A stretch of DNA of 64,000 bases from Pacificitalea manganoxidans. Its GTDB lineage: Bacteria; Pseudomonadota; Alphaproteobacteria; Rhodobacterales; Rhodobacteraceae. The DNA lies in assembly GCF_002504165.1 (NCBI RefSeq), contig NZ_CP021406.1, forward strand, positions 62,001-126,000, given 5' to 3'. Below, in pieces: positions 26,588 through 36,022 of this stretch. How positions within the stretch are numbered: position 1 is the first letter of the stretch; the number at the start of each line of letters is the position of its first letter. A program made the translations under genes and the position numbers. The notes below the pieces were generated by a model. The model made no database searches. It was given only the letters and a program-made list of their open reading frames with translations, and was not told the origin of the DNA.

Positions 26588-27316
26588 TTAGGCGACCAAG
26601 GAGAGCCCCACGCCCGCGTCCTGCGGCTGCTCACCGCTGTCGATGAACGGGATGATCGAGAAAGTCTGCCCGCCGCGCTGCTCTTCGTTCTGTACGGCGT
26701 TGACGCGCAGGTCGCCATCAGGCGTGTTGATCAGCAGGGACAGGTAGTCATTGCCCGTGCGGCTGCTTTTCGCCATCCACGCCGAGCCGACGCGGATCGG
26801 TGTGCCCCGGGGCGAGCTGACCTCGATCCGGTAATCGGGGTGGGTTTCCTCGGATTTGTAGCTGTTCTCGATCAGCATGAACTCCAGATCGAACATCATG
26901 TTGGCGATGTAGCCGGTGAAGGCGTTGTCGGCGTCCATGGCGGTGAGCTCCCCCGAGATCGAGCCGGATTTCATCAGGCCGTTCGAGACCAGCGGGATGA
27001 TCTCAAACTCGCCGCTCTGGGCCGCGCGCGCCTCTTTCGTCTGCACCGCGTTGACCCGGAACGGACCCAAGCCGACATCGATCTGCATCGAGATGTAGGG
27101 GTTGCCGCTGGTATTGCCGGTCTCGTTCCAGGCCGTGCCGATGCGCACTTTGCGGCCTGATTTGTTGACTGCCGTCACGTCAAAATCCGGGCTGCGTTCA
27201 GACATCTTGGCCCGCGCCTCCAACTGGATGGCGATGTCAAAGCGCGTCGAATGGATTATGCCGGTGTACTGAACGGCTGCGGTCTCGACATTGCGGGTGA
27301 GGGTTCCTGCGAACAT
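26588..27316 (-). CDS. Tandem DUF736 protein
   Basis: 242 residues with two DUF736-like beta-rich units; the second (about residues 140-225) is clear: YRIEVSSPRGTPIRVGSAWMAKSSRTGNDYLSLLINTPDG in outline, and the first repeats the plan with VRIGTAWNETGNTSGNPYISMQID. Repeated VNAVQ motifs close each unit. The start MFAGTLTRNVE at 27316 follows AAAGGAACC. DUF736 proteins are frequent on alphaproteobacterial plasmids near transfer genes, role unknown. The leader carries a copy of the recurrent AAAAG/GAAAG element. Confidence 0.85.
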   Translation of the reverse strand: MFAGTLTRNVETAAVQYTGIIHSTRFDIAIQLEARAKMSERSPDFDVTAVNKSGRKVRIGTAWNETGNTSGNPYISMQIDVGLGPFRVNAVQTKEARAAQSGEFEIIPLVSNGLMKSGSISGELTAMDADNAFTGYIANMMFDLEFMLIENSYKSEETHPDYRIEVSSPRGTPIRVGSAWMAKSSRTGNDYLSLLINTPDGDLRVNAVQNEEQRGGQTFSIIPFIDSGEQPQDAGVGLSLVA

Positions 27317-27405
27317 GGGATGGTTCCTTTTGGATTGGCCGGTGCCTGACGTTCTTGCCAACGCATCCGGGATTGCTTTCTCGACCCCTTGAGGGATCAC
27401 AAATC

Positions 27406-27430
27406 AGAAAGCTTGCTTTCCTTTCAGCCC
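27406..27430 (-). promoter_or_regulatory. Recurrent leader element upstream of DUF736 gene
   Basis: On the minus strand GGCTGAAAGGAAAGCAAGC followed by TTTCTG. It resembles elements at 33123, 43172 and 45003 in front of other minus-strand genes. Confidence 0.4.
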
Positions 27431-27440
27431 CGCCCACAGG

Positions 27441-27743
27441 TCAGAGCTGCCGTCCGAGTGGGAATGCCCCCGCGCCTCCTGGTGTTACGCCCCTCCCCTG
27501 CCCGTCTGGTCTTGATTGGCTGCCCGGATTTTCCGCGCCGTCCTCCAATCGCGCGACGAAGAACTCCGCCTCTTTTCCGTTCAACCGGTGCCCGCCCCGG
27601 TCGGTCAGACCGATGCAGCTACCATTCGGCACATAGGTGATGAGGTACTGACCAAGCCGGTCCTTGTGGACAATGTAGCCGGTATTGGCCCAATGCACTG
27701 TCTGGCCGGCATCGACGGCCGCCTTGATGTCATCGAGTGTCAT
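27441..27743 (-). CDS. Small hypothetical protein
   Basis: 100 residues. The N-terminal 60 look like a folded domain (DDIKAAVDAGQTVHWANTGYIV, LGQYLITYVPNGSCIGLT), the last 35 are Gly/Pro-rich and probably disordered. GGAGG lies before ATG 27743. No family recognised. Confidence 0.65.
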   Translation of the reverse strand: MTLDDIKAAVDAGQTVHWANTGYIVHKDRLGQYLITYVPNGSCIGLTDRGGHRLNGKEAEFFVARLEDGAENPGSQSRPDGQGRGVTPGGAGAFPLGRQL

Positions 27744-27782
27744 GGGGTCCTCCTTACGAAGAATGGTGGGGAAACGACGCAA

Positions 27783-27808
27783 GAAGCCCGGTCGTCCAAC
27801 CGGGCTTC
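27783..27808 (-). terminator. Terminator-like hairpin
   Basis: GAAGCCCGGT and ACCGGGCTTC form a perfect 10-bp stem with a 6-base loop, between the DUF6915-like gene and the next minus-strand gene. The following T-run is short. Confidence 0.55.
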
Positions 27809-27843
27809 CATGCAGCATTCGTTTGGCAAACGACCGAGATCTG

Positions 27844-28305
27844 TCAGGCACCTTGCGTGGCTTGCGTCGCGCGCGCCGCCATCCAATCCTTCAGGCCAAG
27901 AACCGTTCTTCCGGCGGCGACCTCGGAGGCCCAGGCAACCCTTGGGTCGCCGCAGGGCTCATCGCCAGAATGCCGGTCGATATGGCCATTGGCCATCCAT
28001 GGCTCAGGCTGGATCCGTCGCAGCCAGTCCGCCATGCTCGGAATGCGGCCCTGGCAGTCTTCACGGATATGCTGCTCGCCGATCCAGCGCAGGGGAATGT
28101 CCCGACCTGCGCTATTGGTCAGGGTCAAGCCGAAGACACGTTCGGCCTCAAAAAGGCCTTGAGCGTGGTGGCGCATGGCTCGGTGCGTGAAGAGCGCGAG
28201 GTGCTCTTTCGAGGCGTCAAACCAATCGTGCACAGACTGATAGTCAGATGGCACCCCGCCGAATTTCCGGGCAGAGCTTTCGGCATGATGAAGCGGATGG
28301 GCCAT
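27844..28305 (-). CDS. DUF6915-like protein
   Basis: 153 residues beginning MAHPLHHAESSARKFGG, with SVHDWFDASKEHLALFTHRAMRHHAQG and IGEQHIREDCQGRIPSMADWLRRI (motifs abbreviated). This His-rich N-terminus is typical of a plasmid-borne family I know as DUF6915, whose role is unknown. ATG 28305 sits one base from the stop of the upstream DUF6878-like gene, so the two are co-transcribed. Confidence 0.75.
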   Translation of the reverse strand: MAHPLHHAESSARKFGGVPSDYQSVHDWFDASKEHLALFTHRAMRHHAQGLFEAERVFGLTLTNSAGRDIPLRWIGEQHIREDCQGRIPSMADWLRRIQPEPWMANGHIDRHSGDEPCGDPRVAWASEVAAGRTVLGLKDWMAARATQATQGA

Positions 28306-28306
28306 C

Positions 28307-28693
28307 TCACAGCCCCTCGTCATAGCTGTGCGAGCATTCGACATAGCGGTCCGCGTGATCGAGGGTGATGCTGTCTAGTGCTATGTCCCAGGACAGCGTG
28401 CCGTAGCCGCCCTCGTTGTTCTCGAACCCCGGGTGATGGTGATAGGCGAGCGACCAGGAGAAGTCGCCAACCTTTGTGGCAAGCGGCTCCGGCAGGTTGA
28501 CCTCTGCAGGCTGCACCGTCACATCCTCGACATTGCCGGAGTCGCCATAGCCTTCGTATTCGACAGCGACCTCGCTGATGCCAAGCGCACGTAGCTGCGC
28601 GAGCAGCTCCACTCTGGATGCCTTCAAGGTGGTTTCGCGCTCTACACGCCACTGAGCCGCCATTGCGGCATAGTCGATCTGGGGATTGGTCAT
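28307..28693 (-). CDS. DUF6878-like protein
   Basis: 128 residues: a helical start with LLAQLRALGISEVAVEYEGYGDSG, then a SLAYHHHPGFENNEGGYGTLSWDI core. The pattern fits DUF6878, a small family found with antirestriction and helicase genes on alphaproteobacterial plasmids. Acidic; no catalytic motif recognised. GAGGACAGACCC precedes the ATG. Confidence 0.72.
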   Translation of the reverse strand: MTNPQIDYAAMAAQWRVERETTLKASRVELLAQLRALGISEVAVEYEGYGDSGNVEDVTVQPAEVNLPEPLATKVGDFSWSLAYHHHPGFENNEGGYGTLSWDIALDSITLDHADRYVECSHSYDEGL

Positions 28694-28796
28694 GGGTCTG
28701 TCCTCTTATCTGAATTTGGGGGGACCGGGCGTGACATTGGTCAGCGTGCGCCCGGAAAGCGCAGACCGGCCAAACCCCGATCCGCGACGCCCGGCC

Positions 28797-28820
28797 CAAA
28801 GCCCTCTCTGACTTTTCAGG
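28797..28820 (-). terminator. Terminator-like or leader element after the helicase gene
   Basis: On the minus strand CCTGAAAAGTCAGAGAGGGC followed by TTTGG. It overlaps the helicase stop and resembles the AAAAG/GAAAG leader elements. Confidence 0.35.
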
Positions 28821-31800
28821 CGGCTTGTTCTGCCGCTCTGGCGGCTCCCTGCCCCACGATCCGGGCCAGAATGCGGCCCGTGTCGATCCCGTCCCCATGC
28901 GGCAGGAACACCCGCAGCTGGAAGGCGATGATCTCGGTGAAGCAGCCGAGGGCCTTGAGGCCGTCGATCATGCCCTTGTCCACGCCGCCAAGCTCGAGGC
29001 GCATCTCGCCTGCGACACGGCGACGGGTCAGGGTCAGACCCCGGCCGAGATCGACAGGAGCGGTGATGCCGATGGCGGCGGTCAACATCTCCTGCGGCGT
29101 TTGCGGATTGGAGACGAGGAAGCGGGCGCGCAGCGCGGCCGCCCCTTCCTCAGTGAGCGTGCGCCCGATCATGGCGGTCGCCCCGCCCGGCGTGAAACGG
29201 TAGATGCGCTCATTGGTGGCCGGAATGTCCTTCCAGATCGGCAGCAAGAGACCGGTCAGCAGGTAGAGCTTGGTCGTAGTGGTTTTCGGCAGGGACGCAG
29301 CCTCTTCATCCCAAAGCCGTACGAACTCAGGCTTGCCGATCTCTTCCCAGGCCGAGGACTCGAACCGCGCCTCCTCGAGGTAGCTCGACCCGTTGGGCCG
29401 CACCGCCTTGCGCATGCATGTGACGATGTCCTCGTCATACATCTGCATGGGCCGCGCCGAGATGAGCGCCGCGCGACCGGAGGCGCGATTAACCATGGGC
29501 AGCTTGTCGGGATTGCGCGACAGGGCGTCATCCGCCGACAGCACGTGGACCGGGTCGGTCACCTTGAGCCCGATGATCCGCGTCACCGCGCCGGATTTCG
29601 GGCAGGTCCAGAGATCCTCCGCCCCGACCTGTTCGATCTTTTCGCCACGCAGGGTTTCCACGCCGAGATCTAGCGTGCCCGCCGCGCGCGCCCGTTCCGT
29701 CTGATCGGCAATCCGGCGCATGAACTCGGCAAAGAGCGCGTTCTGCATGTGGATGGGCAGGGCCAGCACCCGGTTCAGAAACCGCTGGATCGGGGGAAGC
29801 TCCTCGAGCAGCACCCCGTCCTTGTCGATCAGCCGCAGGGCTGTCCAGTCGGTGAAGCTCTGGTAGCTCATCGCCTCGGCGCGCCCGGCGGCAAGATCGG
29901 CGAAATACCCGCGCAGTGCGGCCCGCGCGATCGGGCTTTCGAGATTGTCCTCCTCCCGGAACATGCCCTGCGAGCCGGTCTCGCGCTGGCCTTTGGTCAA
30001 GGCCCCCCAGCTGGTCGAGGCGTTTGGCTATCGTCGAGGTGAAGCGCTTCTCGCCATGCACATCGGAGGTGCAGACCCGAAAGAAGGGCGCGCTGACCTG
30101 GGCCGAGCGATGCGTGCGGCCCAGCCCCTGGATGGCCGCATCGGCGCGCCAGCCGGGCTCCAGAAGATAATGCCGGCGCCGTTTTTGGTTCTTCGCCGTT
30201 TGCGCCGCGTGATAGGAGCGGCCCGTGCCGCCTGCATCGGAGAAGATCAGGACATCCTTTTCGCCGTCCATGAAGGCCTGGGTCTCGGAGGAATTACTGC
30301 TGGCGCTGCGTTTCTCGATGAAGAGATGGCCGTCCTCGGCCTTGAGGGGCCGGATCGATCGCCCCGTGACCTCGGCGACGGCCTCGTCGCCAAAGGCCCA
30401 GAGGATCTGGTCGAGCGCCGAGGGGATCGGCGCGAGCGTCATCAACTCCATCATTGCCGCATCACGCAGGGCGAGCGCCTCGCGCGAGACGACCAGCGCG
30501 CCAGTTTCATCGCGGAGCGGCTCGGCCACCATATTGCCGTCGATCTCGACCAGCTTTTGCGCGTGGATCGGGAAGGCTTGTTCGAGGTAACCCAAGACGT
30601 AGTCGCGCGGCGTCAAGGCCCCCTCGACGAGCTCATCTTCCGGGTCCATCGTCTCAAGCCGACGTTTCAGCAGGCTCTCACCCGTCGAGACCACCTGAAT
30701 GACGCAAGCATTGCCCCCCGCCAGATCGTCCTCGATGGCGCGAATGATGGTCGGGGCCTTCATGCCCATCAGGAGATGGTTGAAGAAGCGCTGCTTTGTG
30801 CTCTCGAAGCGGGACTTGGCCGAGGCGCGTGCGGCCGAGGCATTGGTCTCGCTCGAAGCGTCGTTGACGCCGGTGGCAGTCAGCGCCGCTTCGAGATTGT
30901 GGTGGATCGTCCGAAACGCACCCGCATAGGCGTCGTAGATCTCGATCTGCGCCGGGGTCAGCGCGTGTTCGAGCACGTCGTACTCCACGCCATCGAAGCT
31001 GAGGGCGCGGGCCGTGTAAAGGCCGAGCGTCTTGAGGTCGCGTGCGACCACCTCCATGGCCGCGACACCGCCTGCCTCCATCGCCGACACGAAGCTCTCG
31101 CGGCTTGGGAAGGGGTATTCCGGCCCCTGCCCCCAGAGACCGAGACGCGCGGCATAGGCGAGGTTGTGCACGCTCGTGGCACCCGTGGCCGAGATGTAGA
31201 AGACGCGAGCGCGGGGTGCTGCCAGTTGCAGCCGCAGGCCCGCAAGGCCCTGCTGGGAGGGTTTGACCCCCCTGCCCTGCTCAGACCCTGCCGCGTTCTG
31301 CAGGGCATGGGCCTCATCAAAAGCGAGGACGCCTTCAAAGTCTTCGCCCATCCAGTCGACGATCTGGCTCAGTCGCGTGGTGCCGCATTTGCCCGCGGAC
31401 CGCAGCGTGGCGTAGGTGACGAAGAGGATGCCGTCGCCCATCGGGATGGGCTGGTCGGGTTTCCACTTGGAGAGCGGCTGGATCTCGGCGGGCGAACCGC
31501 CCAGATCGGTCCAGTCGCGGATCGCGTCCTCGATAAGCGTGGCGGATTTGGAGACCCAGATCGCCTTCCGGCGTCCGGCCAGCCAGTTCACGAGAATGAG
31601 CCCCGCGCATTCGCGGCCCTTACCACAGCCGGTGCCGTCGCCGAGGAAATATCCAAGGCGATAGGTACGTGCGTCCGGGTCATCATCGGCGCGCGTTAGC
31701 TTGGTCTGGTCCTCGTCGATGGTGAACCGACCGGGCAGGTCACGCCCATAGGCATCATGCGCCATGATGATGGTCTCGAGCTGCGCCTCGGAGAGATGTC

Positions 31801-33079
31801 CCTCCTCGATCAACCGTGCGGGCAGGCGCAACTCATCACTGCCCGTGTTTAAGGGCATGGGCGGGGCAACCGAGGCCATGGCGATGCTTTCAACGAGCGG
31901 CGTGGGATGTTCCTGCGCACCCGCAATCTCGATCCGCTGCGGACGGTAGCGCGCATAGATGTCCGAGATGGGCGTGTTGTCGCGCGGGATATCAAGGCTT
32001 GTGAAGCTAAGCGCGATAGCGGCATTGGCCCGTGGTTTGGGGGCGGCGACAGGCGCAGCTGGGGTCTTGCGCGGGGCAGATGGTGGACCGACCGGCCGCG
32101 CGTGAGGGCGTGCTGCCGCCCTTTGTGCGGGGCGCGCCTCGGGCCGGGTCGCGGCCACGGCGTCGACAAGAGGAAGGGCTTCCTCCAGATTCTGGACTGT
32201 GGCGCGGATCATCTCGCCGTCCTCCTGCACCTTGTCGAAGACCATCAGCTGGGTTTCGACAGACGTGCCAAGCTTGCGGTAGACCTGCCCTGGCATCGTG
32301 AGGGCCAGGCGCGGCGTGAGCAGGCCGCAGGCGCGGGACCAATGCGCGCCATCACGCTCCGGGCTGAACCCCAGCGGCATGATCGCCACCAGCCGGCCAC
32401 CGGGTGCCAGACGCTTTGCAGCCGCGATGAGATGCTTAGCGGCAATGTGCTTGTCTCGGGAGCGATCGACCGAGGAGGCGAAGGGCGGGTTCATCACCAC
32501 CGCGTCGGGCAAAGCCGGCGTCTGCAGCAGATCGTCGATATGCTCGCTGTCATGGCCCGTCACCTCGCCGCCGAAGACCGCGCGCAGGAGGCGCTGGCGA
32601 AAGGGGTCGATCTCGTTGAGCAAAAGCGTGGCACCGGCCCGGGCGGCGAAAGCGGCCAGGGCACCGGTGCCCGCAGAGGGCTCCAGCACGGTCTCGCCCT
32701 CGCGAATGGCCGCCGCCCGCACGACCATTGCCGCGAAAGGCAGCGGCGTGGAAAACTGCTGCAGCCGGATCTGCTGTTCCGACCGGCGGGTTTCCGTCAG
32801 GAGCCGAGATCCGAGTAGTTTTGCGGCGGCGATGTCACCTGCCGCGCCGTCCCCACGCAGCAGCACTCGGATGGCAGCGGCCTGCATCACGTCATAGGCC
32901 ATCCGCCAGTCCCAGGCACCGCCGGCATCGCTGCCATGAAACGTCTCGCGCATGATGCGCGCGAGCGCTGAACTGCGCAGGGGCTGGTTGTCGACCTCCG
33001 TGCCGATCTGCTCGAGGGCAGATGCGAGGTTAGCGTCGGATTTATCAGGATGGGGGAGCGTTGAGCGTGGCTGGGACAT
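28816..33079 (-). pseudogene. Strawberry-notch-like methyltransferase-helicase with one frameshift
   Basis: About 1,420 residues if read through. Residues 130-300 form a methyltransferase-like domain (VLEPSAGTGALAAFAAR, VMNPPFASSVD with the NPPF motif). The middle is a superfamily 2 helicase with YFLGDGTGCGKGRE (Walker A), LAFDEAHALQNA (DEAH-type box) and a C-terminal half including FSDAGGTGRSYHAAQT and GLGRTHRSAQ. At 30003-30008 a run of six C (six G on the coding strand) shifts the frame; one G fewer restores LDQLGALTKGQRE and the 28816-30000 part. This may be a real lesion, programmed slippage or a sequencing error. Start ATG 33079 (MSQPRSTLPHP). Such genes are conserved in plasmid leading regions. 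Confidence 0.85.
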
Positions 33080-33395
33080 GGGGGTTTCCTTTGGATCAAG
33101 GTCTGAGTTCCAAAGGACAAAAAGCCCGCTTTCGCTTTTCAGGGGATCCGGCCCGAAAGCTATTAAGAAGGGCGGGCCGTCAACGCGGTCTGCCCTCCTC
33201 AGCAACAAAGAGAAAGCCACGCAGCAAAACCGCCGAACTTGTTGATCAATAAAGCCGACATTGAGGCAGCGCGCGGCGATCGACCGCTAGGAGCCCAATT
33301 TACCTAATGCTACACATAGCACGAATGTCCGGTCCCTAAGATGCGGTCGAAAACGGTTCAGATCAAAGGCAGTTTTGCCAAGTGTCTGTGGCACA
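33080..33395. other. Intergenic leader region
   Basis: 316 bases without a gene. It holds the helicase leader, including the element at 33123-33145, and otherwise nothing recognised. Confidence 0.4.
33123..33145 (-). promoter_or_regulatory. Recurrent leader element upstream of helicase gene
   Basis: On the minus strand CCCCTGAAAAGCGAAAGCGG then GCT, preceded by TTAATA about 20 bases upstream. AAAAGC and GCTTTT can pair. The copy at 45003-45021 has the same TTAATA and CCCCTAAAAAGTGAAAGTG order. Confidence 0.5.
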
Positions 33396-33629
33396 ATGTT
33401 TGCCAATGATTCCAGTGAGCGTGCCCCTGATGACAACAACGCTCGCTTACGCCCCGCAAAAATTGTCACACTCCTCAACGATCTCTGCGACCACGTCGAA
33501 AATTTCGTCCACTTCCTTCAGAAGGACGCTCTGCATGACCGGGCAGCGGCAGCCAGAACACTGCTCGCAAAAAGCAGCGTTCAGGAACTGGAGCGGTTCA
33601 TCATGCGCAACGTCAAGTGTCGGCAGTAG
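33396..33629 (+). CDS. Possible small helical protein
   Basis: 77 residues, MFANDSSERAPDDNNARLR at the start and two predicted helices (IVTLLNDLCDHVENFVHFL, SVQELERFIMRNV). No family recognised and no strong ribosome site. Its end overlaps the convergent transporter gene by 17 bases. Plausible but unproven. Confidence 0.3.
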   Translation: MFANDSSERAPDDNNARLRPAKIVTLLNDLCDHVENFVHFLQKDALHDRAAAARTLLAKSSVQELERFIMRNVKCRQ

Positions 33630-34278
33630 CTTCGGCTTCGCCCGGATCGACCGACCGCGCATCCTTGGTGGCCTCGAATGCCTCCCACGCAACGTAGGGC
33701 ACGATCAGAAGCGCCGCGACCGGATCGGCCCACCACCAGCTCATCCATTGCGTCAGACCGATCCCGGCCAACACCACGACAGTCTGGTATTCGCAGATCA
33801 GGGTATCCTTGGCATCGTATTTCAGGGCGGGTGAATCGAGCCGCTTGCCGTAGCGATATTTGCCCCAGGCCAGCAGCGGATTGACCACCAAAGAGACAAA
33901 CAGGATCGCGATCCCCCACCAATTGAAGCCCGGTGCCTCCTGCGAGATGAAAGCGGACACCGCCTCGTAAAGGATCGCCGCGACGACGATCCAGAAAGCA
34001 CAGGCGACCACATAGAGCGCGACCTTCTTGCGATGCAGGACCGTGCGCTTGTCGCCACCGTCCTTCTCACCCTTCAAGCGCCAGATCAGCGTCGCAGCCG
34101 AAGTGGCCTCGACCGTGCTGTCGAGACCCCAACTCACCAGTGCCGCGCTGCCGGTCAGCAGCCCCGCGGTCACGGAAACGACAACCTCGATGAGGTTGTA
34201 GACAAGGCTCGCGATCTCGACGCGAATTCCTCGCTTCAGGTTGGTTTCCCGATCATCCTGCATTTTTTTCGCCATCAT
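33613..34278 (-). CDS. Cation-efflux (CDF-like) membrane protein
   Basis: 221 residues with about five to six transmembrane segments. The first has VYNLIEVVVSVTAGLLTGSAALVSWGLDSTVE, where SWGLDS is at the position of the CDF SxxADS/HxxxD metal site, and a later ALKYDAKDTLICEYQTVVVLAG resembles the helix 5 metal site. The cytoplasmic C-terminal domain of classical CDF proteins is absent, so this is a short member. Likely exports a divalent metal. The neighbouring CzcD-like gene points the same way. Confidence 0.7.
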   Translation of the reverse strand: MMAKKMQDDRETNLKRGIRVEIASLVYNLIEVVVSVTAGLLTGSAALVSWGLDSTVEATSAATLIWRLKGEKDGGDKRTVLHRKKVALYVVACAFWIVVAAILYEAVSAFISQEAPGFNWWGIAILFVSLVVNPLLAWGKYRYGKRLDSPALKYDAKDTLICEYQTVVVLAGIGLTQWMSWWWADPVAALLIVPYVAWEAFEATKDARSVDPGEAEATADT

Positions 34279-34303
34279 AGAGCTTTAACGCACTCGACAC
34301 ATT

Positions 34304-34316
34304 GAGGGTTCCCCTA
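34304..34316. repeat. 13-bp sequence repeated inverted at 37175
   Basis: GAGGGTTCCCCTA here and its exact reverse complement at 37175-37187 bracket a 2.9-kb segment with the broken CDF gene, the transglutaminase-like gene and an IS110 copy. Confidence 0.5.
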
Positions 34317-34319
34317 CGA

Positions 34320-35169
34320 CTTGTCGGATTTGCCGTGGCCGTAGAGATCGGCATCCTGGTGCGCGCGATCCTCGTGCTCGAACTCCAGGCTTGAATGGCC
34401 GATGCCGAATTGCTCCGTCAGCCGGGCTTTGTTCGCGGCCTTGATGTCCTCTGGTCCGCCCCCGAACCTTCTACCGCCGTTGGCGAGAGTTTTCCGGCTT
34501 TGATCAGGGTGACAGGCTGGTGATGTCCCCCGTTTTCACCAGCGTGATCGGGACCTTGTTGCCGATCTCGGTAAAGGCGAGATAGAGGATGTAGAGCGCG
34601 ATGCCGATGGTGATCGCCGGATCGACCCACCGCATATCGTAGAGAATGATGGGCGACCCGCCGACGATCACCGCAACCGAGGCCAGCGCGTCCGACAGAT
34701 TGTGCAGGAAAAGCGCGCGGATGTTCACGCTGTCCCTCTGCATCGACCAGGTGAGCAGCGCCGTCAGCGTGTCCACGACAAGCGCTACGCCGCCCAGGAT
34801 CACCACCGTCCAGCCCGCCACCTCGGGCGGGTCGATCATCCGCATTCCACCCTCATAGATGAGGTAGAAGCCGATCAGGATTAGCGTCGTGTAGTTGATG
34901 AGCGCAGCCACGATCTCAACCCGGCCGTAACCGAAGGTCATGCGCTCATCCGCCGGTCGCCGCGCGATCTTGCGGGCCGCGAAGGCGATCACCAGCGACG
35001 TCATGTCCGAGAAGTTGTGCAGCGCATCCGCGATCAGCGCGAGGCTGCCCGAGACGATCCCGCCCACGATCTGCGCGACGGTCAGGAGCGCGCTCGCCCA
35101 GATCGCGATCGAGACCCGCCTGTCTCCGGATTTCGGATCTATATGCGCATGTCCGCTGTCATGCGGCAT
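34320..35169 (-). pseudogene. CzcD-like CDF transporter, internally deleted
   Basis: The N-terminal 220 residues are a good CDF protein: GSLALIADALHNFSDMTSLVIA (metal site HxxxD region) and IRALFLHNLSDALASVAVIVGG (second HxxxD). After TEIGNKVPITL the frame leaves the family and ends at 34504. The correct tail (LTEQFGIGHSSLEFEHEDRAH, ending GHGKSDKS) is found in another frame at 34320-34450. About 50 residues of the cytoplasmic domain are missing between them, so this is a deletion plus frameshift. Zn/Co/Cd export is the family role. Confidence 0.8.
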
Positions 35170-35929
35170 TTGCGACTTCCTTCCTGAGCGGCTCGGGTCG
35201 TTTGAGGCCGGGGATGCGCGGAATCCGGCCTGAGCGGATCGCCCGCACCCGTGCAATCATCCAGTGTCCGACGCCGCCGCGATAGGCCAGGTCGCGGAGC
35301 GTGCCGAGTTGCTGGCGATGCTCCGCGTAGAACCGGTCCGGCGTATCGTATGTTCCGAAATCGCGCGCGATGCCGGTCTTATGGATGTAGGTGTTTCCTA
35401 CGGTCCAATCGATCGGCGGCGCGCTGAGACAGTCGGTTCCGGCGCCGTATCCGCAGAGGCTTTCCGTGCCGGCGAAGGCCTGCTGAAGGGAGCCGAGGAA
35501 GTCCTTGTCGAGGATGAAGCCCTCGAGCTCGACCCACCGCTCACCCGTCCGGACCTCGACCCAGGAGTGCAAGATCTCGGCAGGCGCGATCGGATAGACG
35601 GCTTCGGGGACCACGCCGCGCTGGAGCGCCTTGTGGATGGTGAAGCCGTGGAGCCGGCACGGCACGCCAAGCGCGCGCAGCAGCGCCATCAGGAGCGTCC
35701 CCTTCGTGTTGTACTGACCGTAGCCGTCCCCGAGCACCCTGGATGCCGGGATGTCGTCGGCGCGGTTGTAGCCGAAGAGGATCTCGTTCCTGACGAAGTC
35801 ATATGCGGCACCGATGCGGTCCTGCTCGGACAGCCGGAGCCAGCCCCGGTCCTCGATCAGGCCCACGATGCCAGCGGCGCGAAAGTCGAGAAGCGGGGTG
35901 GCGTCAAGCAGGGCAGTTTCGTCGATCAT
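35159..35929 (-). CDS. Transglutaminase-like protein with the catalytic Cys replaced
   Basis: 256 residues of the bacterial transglutaminase-like (papain-fold) type: AYDFVRNEILFGYN, the active-site block YGQYNTKGTLLMALLRALGVPCR and HSWVEVRTGERWVELEGF with the catalytic His. In relatives the block reads GQCNTKG; here TAC encodes Tyr where Cys is expected, so hydrolase or transferase activity should be lost. The start is ATG 35929 after GAGACGAT. Its stop overlaps the start of the broken CDF gene by ten bases. Confidence 0.75.
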   Translation of the reverse strand: MIDETALLDATPLLDFRAAGIVGLIEDRGWLRLSEQDRIGAAYDFVRNEILFGYNRADDIPASRVLGDGYGQYNTKGTLLMALLRALGVPCRLHGFTIHKALQRGVVPEAVYPIAPAEILHSWVEVRTGERWVELEGFILDKDFLGSLQQAFAGTESLCGYGAGTDCLSAPPIDWTVGNTYIHKTGIARDFGTYDTPDRFYAEHRQQLGTLRDLAYRGGVGHWMIARVRAIRSGRIPRIPGLKRPEPLRKEVANAA

Positions 35930-36022
35930 GATCGTCTCCTTAGACCAGATGAGCGTTTTGCAGCGGCACTACCTGCTGTGGTTTTCTTGACGAACAGAAG
36001 AATGTTCGATGGAGGAAACGCA

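Noticed and set aside
29945-31699. 584-codon plus-strand open frame
   Set aside because: Antisense to the helicase gene; composition is that of a shadow (Arg/Gly/His-rich) and no motif is seen.
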